From NCBI GenBank assembly GCA_003214525.1, contig QCLN01000005.1, forward strand, positions 18,186 to 82,185: DNA of 64,000 nucleotides, in the 5' to 3' direction. Position 1 is the first letter of the stretch; each line of letters opens with the position of its first letter. This stretch comes from Pelagibacteraceae bacterium AG-414-M23. Its GTDB lineage: Bacteria; Pseudomonadota; Alphaproteobacteria; Pelagibacterales; Pelagibacteraceae. The notes under the pieces are model-generated. The model saw only the letters and a program-made list of their open reading frames with translations, ran no database searches and was not told the DNA's origin. This document shows, piece by piece, positions 19,407-29,389 of this stretch. The translations under genes and the position numbers were made by a program.

Positions 19407-20168
19407 TTATCTTCTTTGGCCAAAAAGTCTTAGCAACATTATAAATAGATTTATAAAGTCTAGATAAAGAGTTAAGGCTCCCATGACAGCTTTTTTACCA
19501 ATAACTTCTCCACTGTCTGAAGCAGCATACATATTTTTAATTTTTTGAGTATCGTAAGCTGTTAAGCCAACAAATATTAAAACACCTAAAATTGATATTA
19601 CAAAATACATCATAGAAGATTTAAGAAAAATATTTACTACTGACGCAATAATTATTCCAATTAAGCCCATAAAAAGAAAAGAACCAAGTTTGGTTAAATC
19701 TCTTTTAGTCGTATAACCATAAATACTCATTGCTCCAAATGTTGCAGATGTTATAAAAAATACTCTTGTTACACTTAATCCAGTATAAACTAATAATATC
19801 GAAGACAATGATAGGCCCATTAAAGCTGCAAATATCCAAAACGTAGTTTGAGCTTTAGCTGAACTCATTTTATTAATTCCAAAACTCATATAAAATACGA
19901 TTCCTAATGGTGCCAGCATTACAATCCATTTTAAACCAGATAAATAAATAGCATTTCCAAATGCTGTTAAGGCTACAATTGCTCCACCTGCATCAGTTAC
20001 TACTGACATTTTAAATGTAATAAGGGCTATAATTCCAGTTAGCAAAATTCCTGTTGCCATATAATTGTAGACTTTTAGCATGTAGGCTCTTAGGCCTTCA
20101 TCCATTACTACAGTGGTTTGCTGAGCTACTTTTGCTTTGTTAAATATATTTTGCTTATTAAATTCCAT
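19407..20168 (-). CDS. Bax inhibitor-1/YccA family membrane protein
   Basis: 7-TM-like profile, GLTAYDTQKIKNMY, ALTLYLDFINLFIMLLRLFGQRR. Confidence 0.93.
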   Translation of the reverse strand: MEFNKQNIFNKAKVAQQTTVVMDEGLRAYMLKVYNYMATGILLTGIIALITFKMSVVTDAGGAIVALTAFGNAIYLSGLKWIVMLAPLGIVFYMSFGINKMSSAKAQTTFWIFAALMGLSLSSILLVYTGLSVTRVFFITSATFGAMSIYGYTTKRDLTKLGSFLFMGLIGIIIASVVNIFLKSSMMYFVISILGVLIFVGLTAYDTQKIKNMYAASDSGEVIGKKAVMGALTLYLDFINLFIMLLRLFGQRR

Positions 20169-20239
20169 AGCATTTATATAATAGCCTTTTACTATTTATT
20201 CAAGATATCATAAAAACCTTTAAAAATATTTAAAATTTA

Positions 20240-21280
20240 ATGAATTATAGAAAATTAGGTAATACTGGCTTAGAAGTAAGTACAATTTGTCTTGGAACCA
20301 TGACTTGGGGTGAACAAAACACTCAGCAGGAGGGTTTTGAACAAATGGACTTCGCGCTAGATCAAGGTGTAAATTTTTGGGATACGGCAGAAATATATTC
20401 GGTTCCACCTAGAGCTGAAACATATGGTGATACCGAAGTTATAATTGGAAATTGGTTTGAAAAAAATAAAAAAAGAGACAAGATAATATTGGCCACTAAA
20501 GTTGCTGGACCGGCAAGAAATTATTTAAGAAATGGGGAAAATAGTTTTGTTGGAAAAAATCTTGAGGAAGCATTGAATGATAGTCTTAAAAGACTAAAAA
20601 CAGATTACATAGATTTATATCAACTTCATTGGCCAGAAAGAAATGTTAATATGTTTGGTAAACTTGGTTATGCACATAAAGATGATGAGGACAAATGGAA
20701 TAAAATTGAAGATGTATTATCAGAATTACAAAAATATATTAAATCTGGAAAAATAAGATACGTTGGTTTGTCCAATGAAACTCCATGGGGAGTAAATAAA
20801 TTTTTACAATTATCTAAAGAACTTAATCTACCAAGAATGATGTCTATTCAAAATCCATATAATTTATTGAACAGAACTTATGAGGTTGGTTTAGCTGAAA
20901 TTTCAATTAGAGATGAAATAGGATGCTTGGCTTATTCACCTTTGGCGTCGGGTTACCTAACTGGTAAATATCTAAATGGAAATTTACCTAAAGGTTCAAG
21001 AATTGAGAGAGACGGCGATTTTTGGACAAGGTATCAAAAACCTAACATGGAAAATGCTGTTGAGGAATATTATAAGATTTCTAAAAAATATAATGTCAAT
21101 TTTACTCAAATGTCTTTAAAATTTTGTGAAATCCAGCCTTTTATGACGTCAGTTATAATTGGTGCTACTACAATGGAACAGTTGAAAGAAAATATTGAAA
21201 GTGTAAATATAAAATTGTCTGAAGAATTAATAAAAAATTTAAATGATATACAAAAAATTTACCCAAACCCTTGTCCATGA
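20240..21280 (+). CDS. Aldo/keto reductase (Tas-like)
   Basis: MNYRKLGNTGLEVSTICLGTMTWG, NFWDTAEIYSVPPRAETYGDTE, DYIDLYQLHWPER. Confidence 0.93.
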   Translation: MNYRKLGNTGLEVSTICLGTMTWGEQNTQQEGFEQMDFALDQGVNFWDTAEIYSVPPRAETYGDTEVIIGNWFEKNKKRDKIILATKVAGPARNYLRNGENSFVGKNLEEALNDSLKRLKTDYIDLYQLHWPERNVNMFGKLGYAHKDDEDKWNKIEDVLSELQKYIKSGKIRYVGLSNETPWGVNKFLQLSKELNLPRMMSIQNPYNLLNRTYEVGLAEISIRDEIGCLAYSPLASGYLTGKYLNGNLPKGSRIERDGDFWTRYQKPNMENAVEEYYKISKKYNVNFTQMSLKFCEIQPFMTSVIIGATTMEQLKENIESVNIKLSEELIKNLNDIQKIYPNPCP

Positions 21281-21783
21281 TTAAAAAAATTGCATTATTA
21301 TTTATTTCTTCAATTATGATTTTAAGTTCTCATGCTTATTCGCAAGAAGTAAAAAAAATAGGAAAATATAAAGATTGGGAAGCAATAATCTTTATAGAAG
21401 GTCAAAACAAAGTTTGTTTTGCTCAATCAATTCCCGTCTTACAAGCTCCAAAAAAAAACCAAAGAGATGCAAGACTATTTGTCAGTTTTAGACCGAACGA
21501 TAAGGTGTCAGACGAAGTAAGTATTACATCTGGTTATGAATATAATAATCAAAACTCAATTACAGCAATTTCAGGCAAATCAAAATACAAATTTGATTTA
21601 GCAAAAGAAAATTTTGCCTGGATATCAGAAAATAAAGTCGAAAAAAAATTAATTAAAACTCTTAAGAAAGGTTCCAGAATTATGGTTACAGGATATAATA
21701 AATCTGGATCACAAACTATAGATCATTATTCACTTTTAGGATTTACGAAAGCATATAATTCTGCAAAAAAAAATTGTTCTTAA
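21277..21783 (+). CDS. IalB-like periplasmic protein
   Basis: Signal peptide; W-E..CFAQS layout typical of invasion-associated locus B proteins. The ATG at 21277 overlaps the upstream TGA (ATGA) and is preferred over the TTG at 21271. Confidence 0.65.
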   Translation: MIKKIALLFISSIMILSSHAYSQEVKKIGKYKDWEAIIFIEGQNKVCFAQSIPVLQAPKKNQRDARLFVSFRPNDKVSDEVSITSGYEYNNQNSITAISGKSKYKFDLAKENFAWISENKVEKKLIKTLKKGSRIMVTGYNKSGSQTIDHYSLLGFTKAYNSAKKNCS

Positions 21784-21788
21784 AATAA

Positions 21789-22964
21789 ATGTCAAATAAG
21801 ATTGTACTCGCTTATTCGGGGGGCCTTGATACTTCAATAATTTTAAAATGGCTTCAAGAAAATTATAGTGCTGAAGTTATTGCGTACACTGCTGATATAG
21901 GACAAGAAATAGATAAAAAAAAAATAATTAATAATGCAAAAAAACTTGGCGTAAAAAAAATAATAATTAATGATTTAAAAAACATATTTGTTAAAGAATA
22001 TGTTTTTCCAATGATAAGAGGTCATGCAGTTTATGAAGGCGTATATTTACTTGGCACATCGATAGCCAGGCCATTAATTGCAAAGGATCAAATAAGAATT
22101 GCTAAAAAATACAAAGCTTATGCTGTGTCTCATGGTGCAACTGGAAAAGGAAATGACCAAGTGAGATTTGAATTAGGTTATCATTATTTTGGACCAAAAA
22201 TAAAAATAATTGCTCCCTGGAGAATTTGGAATTTAAAATCAAGAACAGATTTAATTAATTATGCAAAAAAACATGGAATACCAATTCCAAAAGATAAAAA
22301 AGGTGCACCACCCTTTTCTATAGATGATAATTTATTTCATACATCTACTGAAGGTAAGGTTTTAGAAAACCCTAAAAATTCTGCACCAGAGTTTATTTTT
22401 CAAAGAACAACTTCTCCAGAAAAAGCACCTAACAAGCCTTCTTTTGTAACTATAAGATTTAAAAATGGTGACCCAATAAATATTAACGGTAAAAAATTAT
22501 CTCCTTCAAAACTTTTAGAAAAATTAAATTCCATTGCTGGCAAAAATGGAATTGGGAGAGTTGACCTTGTAGAAAATAGATTTATCGGAATAAAATCAAG
22601 AGGCGTTTATGAAACTCCTGGTGGGACCTTATTAATAAACGCACATAGGGCAATTGAGTCAGTTACATTAGATAAACAAACTATGCACAAAAAAGATGAA
22701 ATAATGCCAAAATATGCAGAACTCATTTACAATGGTTATTGGTATTCAAAAGAAAGATTTAAACTTCAAAAAATTGTTGATCAAAAAAGAGACAAAGTAA
22801 ATGGATCAGTTAAACTAAAACTATACAAAGGAAATATTACAATTATGTCTAGACAAACCAAAAGTAATGCTTATTCGATGAAAAAGGTTTCTTTTGAAGA
22901 AAATAAAACATTCAATAAATCAAACGTTGAAAGATTTATTAATGTTCACAAGAAAAAACTATAA
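21789..22964 (+). CDS. argG: Argininosuccinate synthase
   Basis: VLAYSGGLDTSIILKWLQE, SHGATGKGNDQVRFELG, VENRFIGIKSRGVYETPGG. Confidence 0.97.
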   Translation: MSNKIVLAYSGGLDTSIILKWLQENYSAEVIAYTADIGQEIDKKKIINNAKKLGVKKIIINDLKNIFVKEYVFPMIRGHAVYEGVYLLGTSIARPLIAKDQIRIAKKYKAYAVSHGATGKGNDQVRFELGYHYFGPKIKIIAPWRIWNLKSRTDLINYAKKHGIPIPKDKKGAPPFSIDDNLFHTSTEGKVLENPKNSAPEFIFQRTTSPEKAPNKPSFVTIRFKNGDPININGKKLSPSKLLEKLNSIAGKNGIGRVDLVENRFIGIKSRGVYETPGGTLLINAHRAIESVTLDKQTMHKKDEIMPKYAELIYNGYWYSKERFKLQKIVDQKRDKVNGSVKLKLYKGNITIMSRQTKSNAYSMKKVSFEENKTFNKSNVERFINVHKKKL

Positions 22965-22988
22965 AAAAAAATACAGTAAATTTTATAA

Positions 22989-23408
22989 TTAGTTTTTAAA
23001 ATAATTCCTAACGCTGTCTTTAAATAATAAATATATGCAGGATATTTGTAAAAAAGTATTTAAAATCAAAACAAATCTCACACCTAAATTTGTTAAACCT
23101 ATTTCTGGTATTGGCTCATAAGGAACTAATAAACTGGTTATTATAGCACCAAATAAATCTATAAGCCCTAAAATATTCCAAGAAAGTAACAAACCCCAAA
23201 TTAAAGAAGAGGGTTTTTTTAATATTGCATAAACCAAAAAAAATGCTGTTGTACCAATTATAAAATCTCCAATTAATGCCAAAACCCATTCGGAAGGTGC
23301 TCCTCTTTCATGTCCAGTTATGTTCCAAAATAAAAATAAACTAGAACCAATTGCTCTGAATGTCATCCATCCAGTAACAAATATAATCCACTTAATTGAA
23401 TTTGACAT
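22989..23408 (-). CDS. Hypothetical membrane protein
   Basis: 139 aa, several TM segments. Confidence 0.65.
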   Translation of the reverse strand: MSNSIKWIIFVTGWMTFRAIGSSLFLFWNITGHERGAPSEWVLALIGDFIIGTTAFFLVYAILKKPSSLIWGLLLSWNILGLIDLFGAIITSLLVPYEPIPEIGLTNLGVRFVLILNTFLQISCIYLLFKDSVRNYFKN

Positions 23409-23438
23409 AATTAACTCTTATAAAAAAAAATTAAATAA

Positions 23439-23666
23439 TTATAAAGTATTATTTTTTTTTTTAGCAACTTCTCTTGGGTCAGGAATTTCACCAAATGTAA
23501 ACCTCATGACATAAATTAATACCCAGCCTAAAGCCATAGATGTTAAAATGTAGTATATAAACGCCAGAGACTCACTATTTGCAAATTCTTTAAGGTCAGC
23601 TCCGAAATAAATTATATTCCAAAATAAAAAGAAGAATAATTCATATATAATTATAATTTTAAACAT
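23439..23666 (-). CDS. Hypothetical small membrane protein
   Basis: 75 aa ORF with two hydrophobic segments, next to another membrane ORF. Confidence 0.55.
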   Translation of the reverse strand: MFKIIIIYELFFFLFWNIIYFGADLKEFANSESLAFIYYILTSMALGWVLIYVMRFTFGEIPDPREVAKKKNNTL

Positions 23667-23722
23667 TTGATGAGAGTTAACTATAATGGTTTCTTATTTA
23701 TTCAAAATTTTTTACATTAATA

Positions 23723-23773
23723 TTTTGTCGCAGTTTGAGGAATACAATGTATTTGATTTAGTCTGCGACAAAA
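23723..23773. promoter_or_regulatory. Nested dyad-symmetry element in a divergent intergenic region
   Basis: Perfect 11-bp inverted repeat TTTTGTCGCAG...CTGCGACAAAA enclosing AATACAATGTATT (6-bp arms around one base). Confidence 0.5.
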
Positions 23774-23814
23774 ATAACAAAGATTGAAAATTAATTTTAA
23801 AATACTGGTAGTAA

Positions 23815-24204
23815 ATGAGTATGGAAAATATTACTAAAAACCTACAACTAATTTTACTATCAATAATTCTTTTAAGTACAATTATTGCTGTTGGAATTGA
23901 AATAAAAACAATGTTTTTAAATCAATCAGTTACATTAGCTGACTTGTTGTTGATGTTTCTATATTTAGAAGTATTGGCAATGGTTAGAATTTTTTGGCAT
24001 CAACAGTCAATAAGTATTACCTTGCCTTTGCTTATTGCAATAACTGCATTATCACGATTTATAATACTACAAGGTAAAGAGATGGATCCATCTGGTTTAG
24101 TTTATGAGGCTGTAGCTATAGTACTTATTGCATCAGCTATAGTAATTTTAAGATTAAGACATAGCGACAAACTTGGAATTAAGCCAAAAAAAATTCGTAA
24201 CTAA
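23815..24204 (+). CDS. PsiE-like membrane protein
   Basis: 129 aa, 4-TM-like; LADLLLMFLYLEVLAMVRIFW, LRHSDKLG. Confidence 0.75.
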   Translation: MSMENITKNLQLILLSIILLSTIIAVGIEIKTMFLNQSVTLADLLLMFLYLEVLAMVRIFWHQQSISITLPLLIAITALSRFIILQGKEMDPSGLVYEAVAIVLIASAIVILRLRHSDKLGIKPKKIRN

Positions 24205-24215
24205 ATTTATTAAAA

Positions 24216-24923
24216 ATGACTGCTAAATATTTAATTTTTGGAGCAACTGGTGCTATTGGTTCTAATTTGGCAAATCAATTATACAACGCAGACCAGGATA
24301 TTCATCTTGTGGCCAGAAATGAAGAAGAATTAAAATCTCTTTCGGAAGAATTAAAATGTTCATATTCAGTCGCAGATGTATTGGAAAATAATTTTATTGA
24401 TAAAGTAAAATCTGAAATTAATGAAATAAAAGGAATTGCTTATTGCGTAGGTTCTATTGATTTAAAACCTCTTAGAATGGTCAATGAGAATGATTTTCAA
24501 AAATGTATGAAATTGAACCTTTTTTCTGCTGTTGAAGTAATTAAAGCTTATCAAGATAGTCTAAAAAAAAACAAAGGTTCAATAATATTATTTTCTACTG
24601 TTGCTGTTAAAAGGGGTTTTACTAACCATTCAATTATTGCTTCAACTAAAGCTGCCGTTGAAGGTTTGACCATTTCTCTTGCGGCTGAGTTTGCTCCAAA
24701 CATAAGAGTAAATTGTATAGCTCCAAGCCTTACAAATTCAAAAATTGCTCAACCACTGTTAAAAAATACTATTATTGCTGAAAGCATTGCAAAAGCTCAT
24801 CCTATGAAAAGAATTGGTGAAGGAAAGGACGCTGCTGCAATGGCTAAGTTTTTACTTACAAATGAAAGTTCATGGATAACTGGACAAATAATTGGAGTAG
24901 ATGGTGGGAGGTCTTCTATTTAA
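24216..24923 (+). CDS. SDR family NAD(P)-dependent oxidoreductase
   Basis: IFGATGAIGSNLANQL, IILFSTVAVKRGF, VNCIAPSLT, VDGGRSSI. Confidence 0.92.
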   Translation: MTAKYLIFGATGAIGSNLANQLYNADQDIHLVARNEEELKSLSEELKCSYSVADVLENNFIDKVKSEINEIKGIAYCVGSIDLKPLRMVNENDFQKCMKLNLFSAVEVIKAYQDSLKKNKGSIILFSTVAVKRGFTNHSIIASTKAAVEGLTISLAAEFAPNIRVNCIAPSLTNSKIAQPLLKNTIIAESIAKAHPMKRIGEGKDAAAMAKFLLTNESSWITGQIIGVDGGRSSI

Positions 24924-25036
24924 TGAAAAAAAATAAAAATAAAAGTTCTATATCATCAAAATTTGCTAGTAAATATATTTACTACTACTATGCATTTTTC
25001 TGGTTAGTTTTAATTTCTTATTTAATTATAAAATAA
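24923..25036 (+). CDS. Putative 37-aa membrane microprotein
   Basis: TAATG overlap with the upstream SDR stop; translates to MKKNKNKSSISSKFASKYIYYYYAFFWLVLISYLIIK. Not in the supplied ORF track. Confidence 0.45.
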   Translation: MKKNKNKSSISSKFASKYIYYYYAFFWLVLISYLIIK

Positions 25037-25073
25037 AAAATTAAATTTAAAATATATATATGATTATTACATT

Positions 25074-25502
25074 ATGAAGAAAAATTTAAGTCAAAAACAA
25101 GTTAATTTAATAGCTTGGATAAAACAAAAATGGAAAACTAAATCTGGAAAAAAATCTTCATTAACCGGAGAAAGATATTTGCCTGAAAAAGCTATAAAAG
25201 CACTAGCAAAAAATGATTACAAAGTTACTTCACATTTAAAAATTAAAGCTTTAAAAAAAGGAAAACAATATTCTAAGCAACCAAAATTTATAGTTGAACA
25301 AGTTAGAAAATATAGAAATGAATTTAAATATAAAGTAGCAGATAAAAAAACTGGTAATTATACCCATCCATATTTAAGGAAAAAATTATTTTTACAAATT
25401 AAAGCATCTAAAACCCACGGTACAAAGGCGGGTCAATGGTCAGCCAGAAAAGCTCAACTACTAGCAAAAAAATATAAGCAAATGGGTGGTGGTTATTATT
25501 AA
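25074..25502 (+). CDS. Small basic protein resembling phage/virus-associated DUF5872-type proteins
   Basis: KWKTKSGKKSSLTGERYLPEKAIKAL and C-terminal THGTKAGQWSARKAQLLAKKYKQMGGGYY. Confidence 0.65.
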   Translation: MKKNLSQKQVNLIAWIKQKWKTKSGKKSSLTGERYLPEKAIKALAKNDYKVTSHLKIKALKKGKQYSKQPKFIVEQVRKYRNEFKYKVADKKTGNYTHPYLRKKLFLQIKASKTHGTKAGQWSARKAQLLAKKYKQMGGGYY

Positions 25503-25508
25503 TTATTT

Positions 25509-26348
25509 TTAAGATCTTTTAAAACACTCAATAGTATTTTTTAATAAACATGCAATTGTCATTGGACCAACGCCGCCAGGAACTGGTGTTAAAGCTTTCG
25601 CAACTTTTGAAACTTCATCAAATGCAACATCGCCAACAATACCTTTTTCAGTTTTATTTATTCCTACATCAATAACGATTGCATCTTTCTTTACCCAATC
25701 TCCTTTTACAAGCTCAGGTATTCCAACTGCAGCAACTACAATATCACCCTTTAAACACTCGGCTTTTAGGTCTTTTGTTTTAGAATGTGTAATTGTAACT
25801 GTACAATTTTCTTTTAAAAGAAGTTGCGCCATAGGTTTGCCATTTAAATTTGATCTACCAACTATTACCGCTTTTTTTCCACTTAAATTAGGTTCAATCT
25901 TTTTAATTAATAAATAACATCCAAGCGGCGTACAAGGAATTGAACTATGATAACCTGAAGATAAATTTCCAACATTTATTGGATGAAATCCATCAACATC
26001 TTTGCTCGGTAAAATTTTTTCAATAACTTTTTGCTTATCAATATGCTTGGGCAAAGGTAGTTGAACTAAAATACCAGATACGCCTTGATCTTTATTAAGT
26101 TCAACAATTTTATCTAAAACTGTTTTTTCTTCTACAGATTCTGGATAATTAATTACTTCTGATTTTAAACCTACTTCATTAGCAGCTTTTTCTTTCATAC
26201 GAACATAGATTTGGCTTGGTGCCATATCTCCAATTAAAATTACCGTAAGTCCTGGAATTTTATTGTGTTTTTCCTTTAAACTTAAAACTTCCTTTTTTAA
26301 TTCTTCTCTTAATTCAGCTGCTATTTTTTTTCCGTCTATTAGTATCAT
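25509..26348 (-). CDS. folD: Bifunctional methylenetetrahydrofolate dehydrogenase/cyclohydrolase
   Basis: GILVQLPLPKHID, KDVDGFHPINVG, VIVGRSNLNGKPMAQLLL, TPVPGGVGPMT. Confidence 0.97.
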   Translation of the reverse strand: MILIDGKKIAAELREELKKEVLSLKEKHNKIPGLTVILIGDMAPSQIYVRMKEKAANEVGLKSEVINYPESVEEKTVLDKIVELNKDQGVSGILVQLPLPKHIDKQKVIEKILPSKDVDGFHPINVGNLSSGYHSSIPCTPLGCYLLIKKIEPNLSGKKAVIVGRSNLNGKPMAQLLLKENCTVTITHSKTKDLKAECLKGDIVVAAVGIPELVKGDWVKKDAIVIDVGINKTEKGIVGDVAFDEVSKVAKALTPVPGGVGPMTIACLLKNTIECFKRS

Positions 26349-26351
26349 GGA

Positions 26352-26645
26352 TTAATTAAATATTATTGGTGCCAAGTAAAGCTTCATACACATTTCTATA
26401 AACCATATCAATAAAAGAAGAACAATCGGTGAGATATCAAAAGCACCAAGATTTGGTAAAAATCTCCTTATTCTGATTAGAAAAGGGTCTGTTAACCTGT
26501 AAGTAAAATCTAATATTGCATAAACAAATCTATTTGATGTATTTAAAATATTAAAAGCTATAAGCCAACTAATAATAACGTTTGCAATAACTACATATGA
26601 ATAAAGTTTTAAAATTTGTAGAATTAAATAAAATATAGCAATCAT
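26352..26645 (-). CDS. YggT family protein
   Basis: YSYVVIANVIISWLIAFN, YRLTDPFLIRIRRFLPNLGAFDISPIVLLLLI. Confidence 0.9.
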   Translation of the reverse strand: MIAIFYLILQILKLYSYVVIANVIISWLIAFNILNTSNRFVYAILDFTYRLTDPFLIRIRRFLPNLGAFDISPIVLLLLIWFIEMCMKLYLAPIIFN

Positions 26646-27727
26646 TTCTTTTCTACATAAATAGATTGACTAGGAAAAGCAAATGAGGCCCCATTTTTTT
26701 CAACAATTTGTTTAATTTGAATTGCTAGTCTTTCTTTAACCGCTAACCATTCATCCCAATCATCTGTTTTGGTGAAACAACGAATATACATATCAATAGA
26801 ACTTTCGGCAAAACTATCAACCCTCACTGCATATCCAAGTTCAGGTTTATAGTCCTCATTAGTTTTTATGTAATCTTCAATTTCATTTCTAACTGTTTTA
26901 AGTTGTTCAATTGTTGAGTCATATTGCAGATTAATTGTCCAACTAATAATCCAATTTGTTGTTTGACTTATATTTATTACTGCATTCTCTGCAAATTGAA
27001 AATTTGGAATAATAGCAATTGATTTATCAAATTTTCTTATAACAGTAGATCTAAATCCAATTTTTTCTACTATTCCTTCAATGATTCCTTCAACTAAAAT
27101 CCAGTCCCCCATTTTAAATCTTTTTTCAACTAAAACTAAAATTCCAGAAATAAGATTTTTAAAAAGATCTTGAGCCCCTAAAGCTACAGCTACACCAAAA
27201 AGTCCAAGTCCTGCAATAATTGGTCCGATTTTTATTCCCCACAACTCAAGTACTGCTGCGGTTCCTAAAATAAAAATTAATATTTTTAATGATTTAATTA
27301 TCCATCCAATTAATTCTCGGGTTAATATTTTTCCAAGACCACTAAGAATATATGAAATTGGTTCTATAATTTGGTGAATAATCCAAAAAATTAATATTGT
27401 AATTAAAGTCCTGTTTATATTATCCACAAAATTTCTGGTTTCATCTGAAAAGGACATATAATAACTCGCAATAAAAAAACCTAAAACTATAGGCAAAAAT
27501 CTAGCGGGACCAACCATCGCTTTTACAAAAGTATCATCAAGTTTATTGGTAGTTCTTTTTGATATTATTTCTAATTTTTTGATTATAAGTCTACTAATTA
27601 ATCCTCTGAAAATTAAAAAAACTAAAAAAATTCCTAATCCAATTAATATTTCAAAAATATCAATACCTAGGATTCCTTTATCCCAAACTGATAAGAACAA
27701 ATCTTTAAAATTTATAAAAATATCCAT
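26642..27727 (-). CDS. MscS family mechanosensitive ion channel
   Basis: GLFGVAVALGAQDLFKNLISGILVLVEKRFKMGDWI, VEKIGFRSTVIRKFD, IPNFQFAENAVIN. Confidence 0.93.
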   Translation of the reverse strand: MDIFINFKDLFLSVWDKGILGIDIFEILIGLGIFLVFLIFRGLISRLIIKKLEIISKRTTNKLDDTFVKAMVGPARFLPIVLGFFIASYYMSFSDETRNFVDNINRTLITILIFWIIHQIIEPISYILSGLGKILTRELIGWIIKSLKILIFILGTAAVLELWGIKIGPIIAGLGLFGVAVALGAQDLFKNLISGILVLVEKRFKMGDWILVEGIIEGIVEKIGFRSTVIRKFDKSIAIIPNFQFAENAVINISQTTNWIISWTINLQYDSTIEQLKTVRNEIEDYIKTNEDYKPELGYAVRVDSFAESSIDMYIRCFTKTDDWDEWLAVKERLAIQIKQIVEKNGASFAFPSQSIYVEKK

Positions 27728-27728
27728 A

Positions 27729-28427
27729 TTAAATTTTATATAATAAAAATTCCTCCTCTCCTGGACTAAATAAGAAAATTTTTTTCCACTTTACTTCATT
27801 TAGTACAGAAGATGTTTTTTCTCCTATACACATTAAATTGGTATTCATCCAGCTGTCAATTAATTGATATTTTTTTATTATATTTAGTAAGCTTTTTGCA
27901 CTGTTTTCAGAATAAACATAAACAATATCTGGAATATTTTTTTTAAGTTCCTCAATAACATTATTTTGAAATTCACCAATATGTTCAACTGTATAATTAA
28001 TAATCCTAGATATATTATATCCCTCATTAGTAAGTTCTTTATCTAAATTAGAAGATATAAATTCACCACTAATATATAAAATTTTTCCATCTTTTTTATG
28101 ATGATTTTGTAAAATTAATTCCTTAAGAGCCCTTACGTTTCCATCCGCAGCAATTACATTTTGAAAACCTAAGCTTCTCGCAAACTTTTCTGTTGCAGAC
28201 CCAACACAAAAACATTTAACGGTCTTGTTGATTAAATCTATAGTTAAATTTTTAATTGAATTTGAGCTAGTAAAAATAATTGCAGAATAATCATTAAAAT
28301 TTGGTTCTTTGTATTCTATTTTTTTTATTTTTATTACAGGCAAATGAGAAACGACATGTCCTAAATCTTTAAACTTAATCAATAAATTTCCACAGTCTTC
28401 TAATGGTCTTGTTAATAATATATGCAT
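27729..28427 (-). CDS. hemD: Uroporphyrinogen-III synthase
   Basis: ILLTRPLEDCGNL, IFTSSNSIKNL, next to hemC. Confidence 0.85.
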   Translation of the reverse strand: MHILLTRPLEDCGNLLIKFKDLGHVVSHLPVIKIKKIEYKEPNFNDYSAIIFTSSNSIKNLTIDLINKTVKCFCVGSATEKFARSLGFQNVIAADGNVRALKELILQNHHKKDGKILYISGEFISSNLDKELTNEGYNISRIINYTVEHIGEFQNNVIEELKKNIPDIVYVYSENSAKSLLNIIKKYQLIDSWMNTNLMCIGEKTSSVLNEVKWKKIFLFSPGEEEFLLYKI

Positions 28428-29338
28428 TATTTTTTATAACTGTCCTTAGACTCTCTTTTAAGATAATTTCCTAATTCTATACTTACTTTCAAGAAATTTG
28501 AAATTTTATCTTTAATTATTTTAAAAAACCTTTGTTTACCATCTAATGAAAAAAGTTCGCCACTAATTTCAAAATCATCGTTGTTAATCTTAGAAAAAAT
28601 ACCTACTGCTGTATGACAATCACCCTCTAAAATTTTTAAAACTTTACGTTCTGCTTGAGCAGATATGTTGGAAATTTTATCATTAACTTTGTTTAGTATT
28701 TTTATAATTTCTTTATCGTCCTCTCTACATTGAATAGAAACGATTCCTTGGCCTGCACTTGGTATTATTTCTTGAGTTGAAAATTCTTGTGAAATTAAAT
28801 GATCTAAGTCTAAAGATTTTATTCCTGCTTTAGCAAGAATGATTCCATCATAATCTTTATTGTTTATTTTAGATATTCTTGTATCAATGTTTCCTCTTAT
28901 AGTTTTATAATTTAAATCATTTCTAATTCTCTTAAGTTGAAACTCTCTTCTATAAGAAGAAGTTCCTATAATGGCATTTGAATTTAACTCGCTAAATTTT
29001 TTATTCTCTTTTGATATAAGTATTTCTTCAGGAGCGTTTCTTTTAAGAAAACAATTTGAAATTAGTCCTAAAGTTTCCTCGGATGGCATATCTTTTAAAG
29101 AATGAACTGCAAGATCTATTTTTTTATCAATTAGCTCTTCTTCTATCTTTTTCGAAAATAGACCTTTCCCACCAATTTCAGATAATCTATCTTTTTGGTT
29201 TTTATCACCATCGGTAGTTATTTTTACGATCTCTATTTCGCCAGGAAAAACTTTGCTTATTTCATTTTTAGCTCGATTAGCATAAATCATAGCTAATTTG
29301 CTTGCCCTGGATCCAATTAATATTTTATTTTTTTTCAT
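28427..29338 (-). CDS. hemC: Porphobilinogen deaminase
   Basis: IGSRASKLAMIYANR, DLAVHSLKDMPSE, SYRREFQLKRIRNDL, GNIDTRISK, EGDCHTAVG. Confidence 0.96.
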   Translation of the reverse strand: MKKNKILIGSRASKLAMIYANRAKNEISKVFPGEIEIVKITTDGDKNQKDRLSEIGGKGLFSKKIEEELIDKKIDLAVHSLKDMPSEETLGLISNCFLKRNAPEEILISKENKKFSELNSNAIIGTSSYRREFQLKRIRNDLNYKTIRGNIDTRISKINNKDYDGIILAKAGIKSLDLDHLISQEFSTQEIIPSAGQGIVSIQCREDDKEIIKILNKVNDKISNISAQAERKVLKILEGDCHTAVGIFSKINNDDFEISGELFSLDGKQRFFKIIKDKISNFLKVSIELGNYLKRESKDSYKK

Positions 29339-29389
29339 TAATTGTTTTATATTTAAATCTTATAATCTATTTGTACTATCTAAAAAATT

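Noticed and set aside
20220-20408. Minus-strand ORF overlapping the aldo/keto reductase start
   Set aside because: Antisense to a clear AKR N-terminus; no promoter or family evidence.
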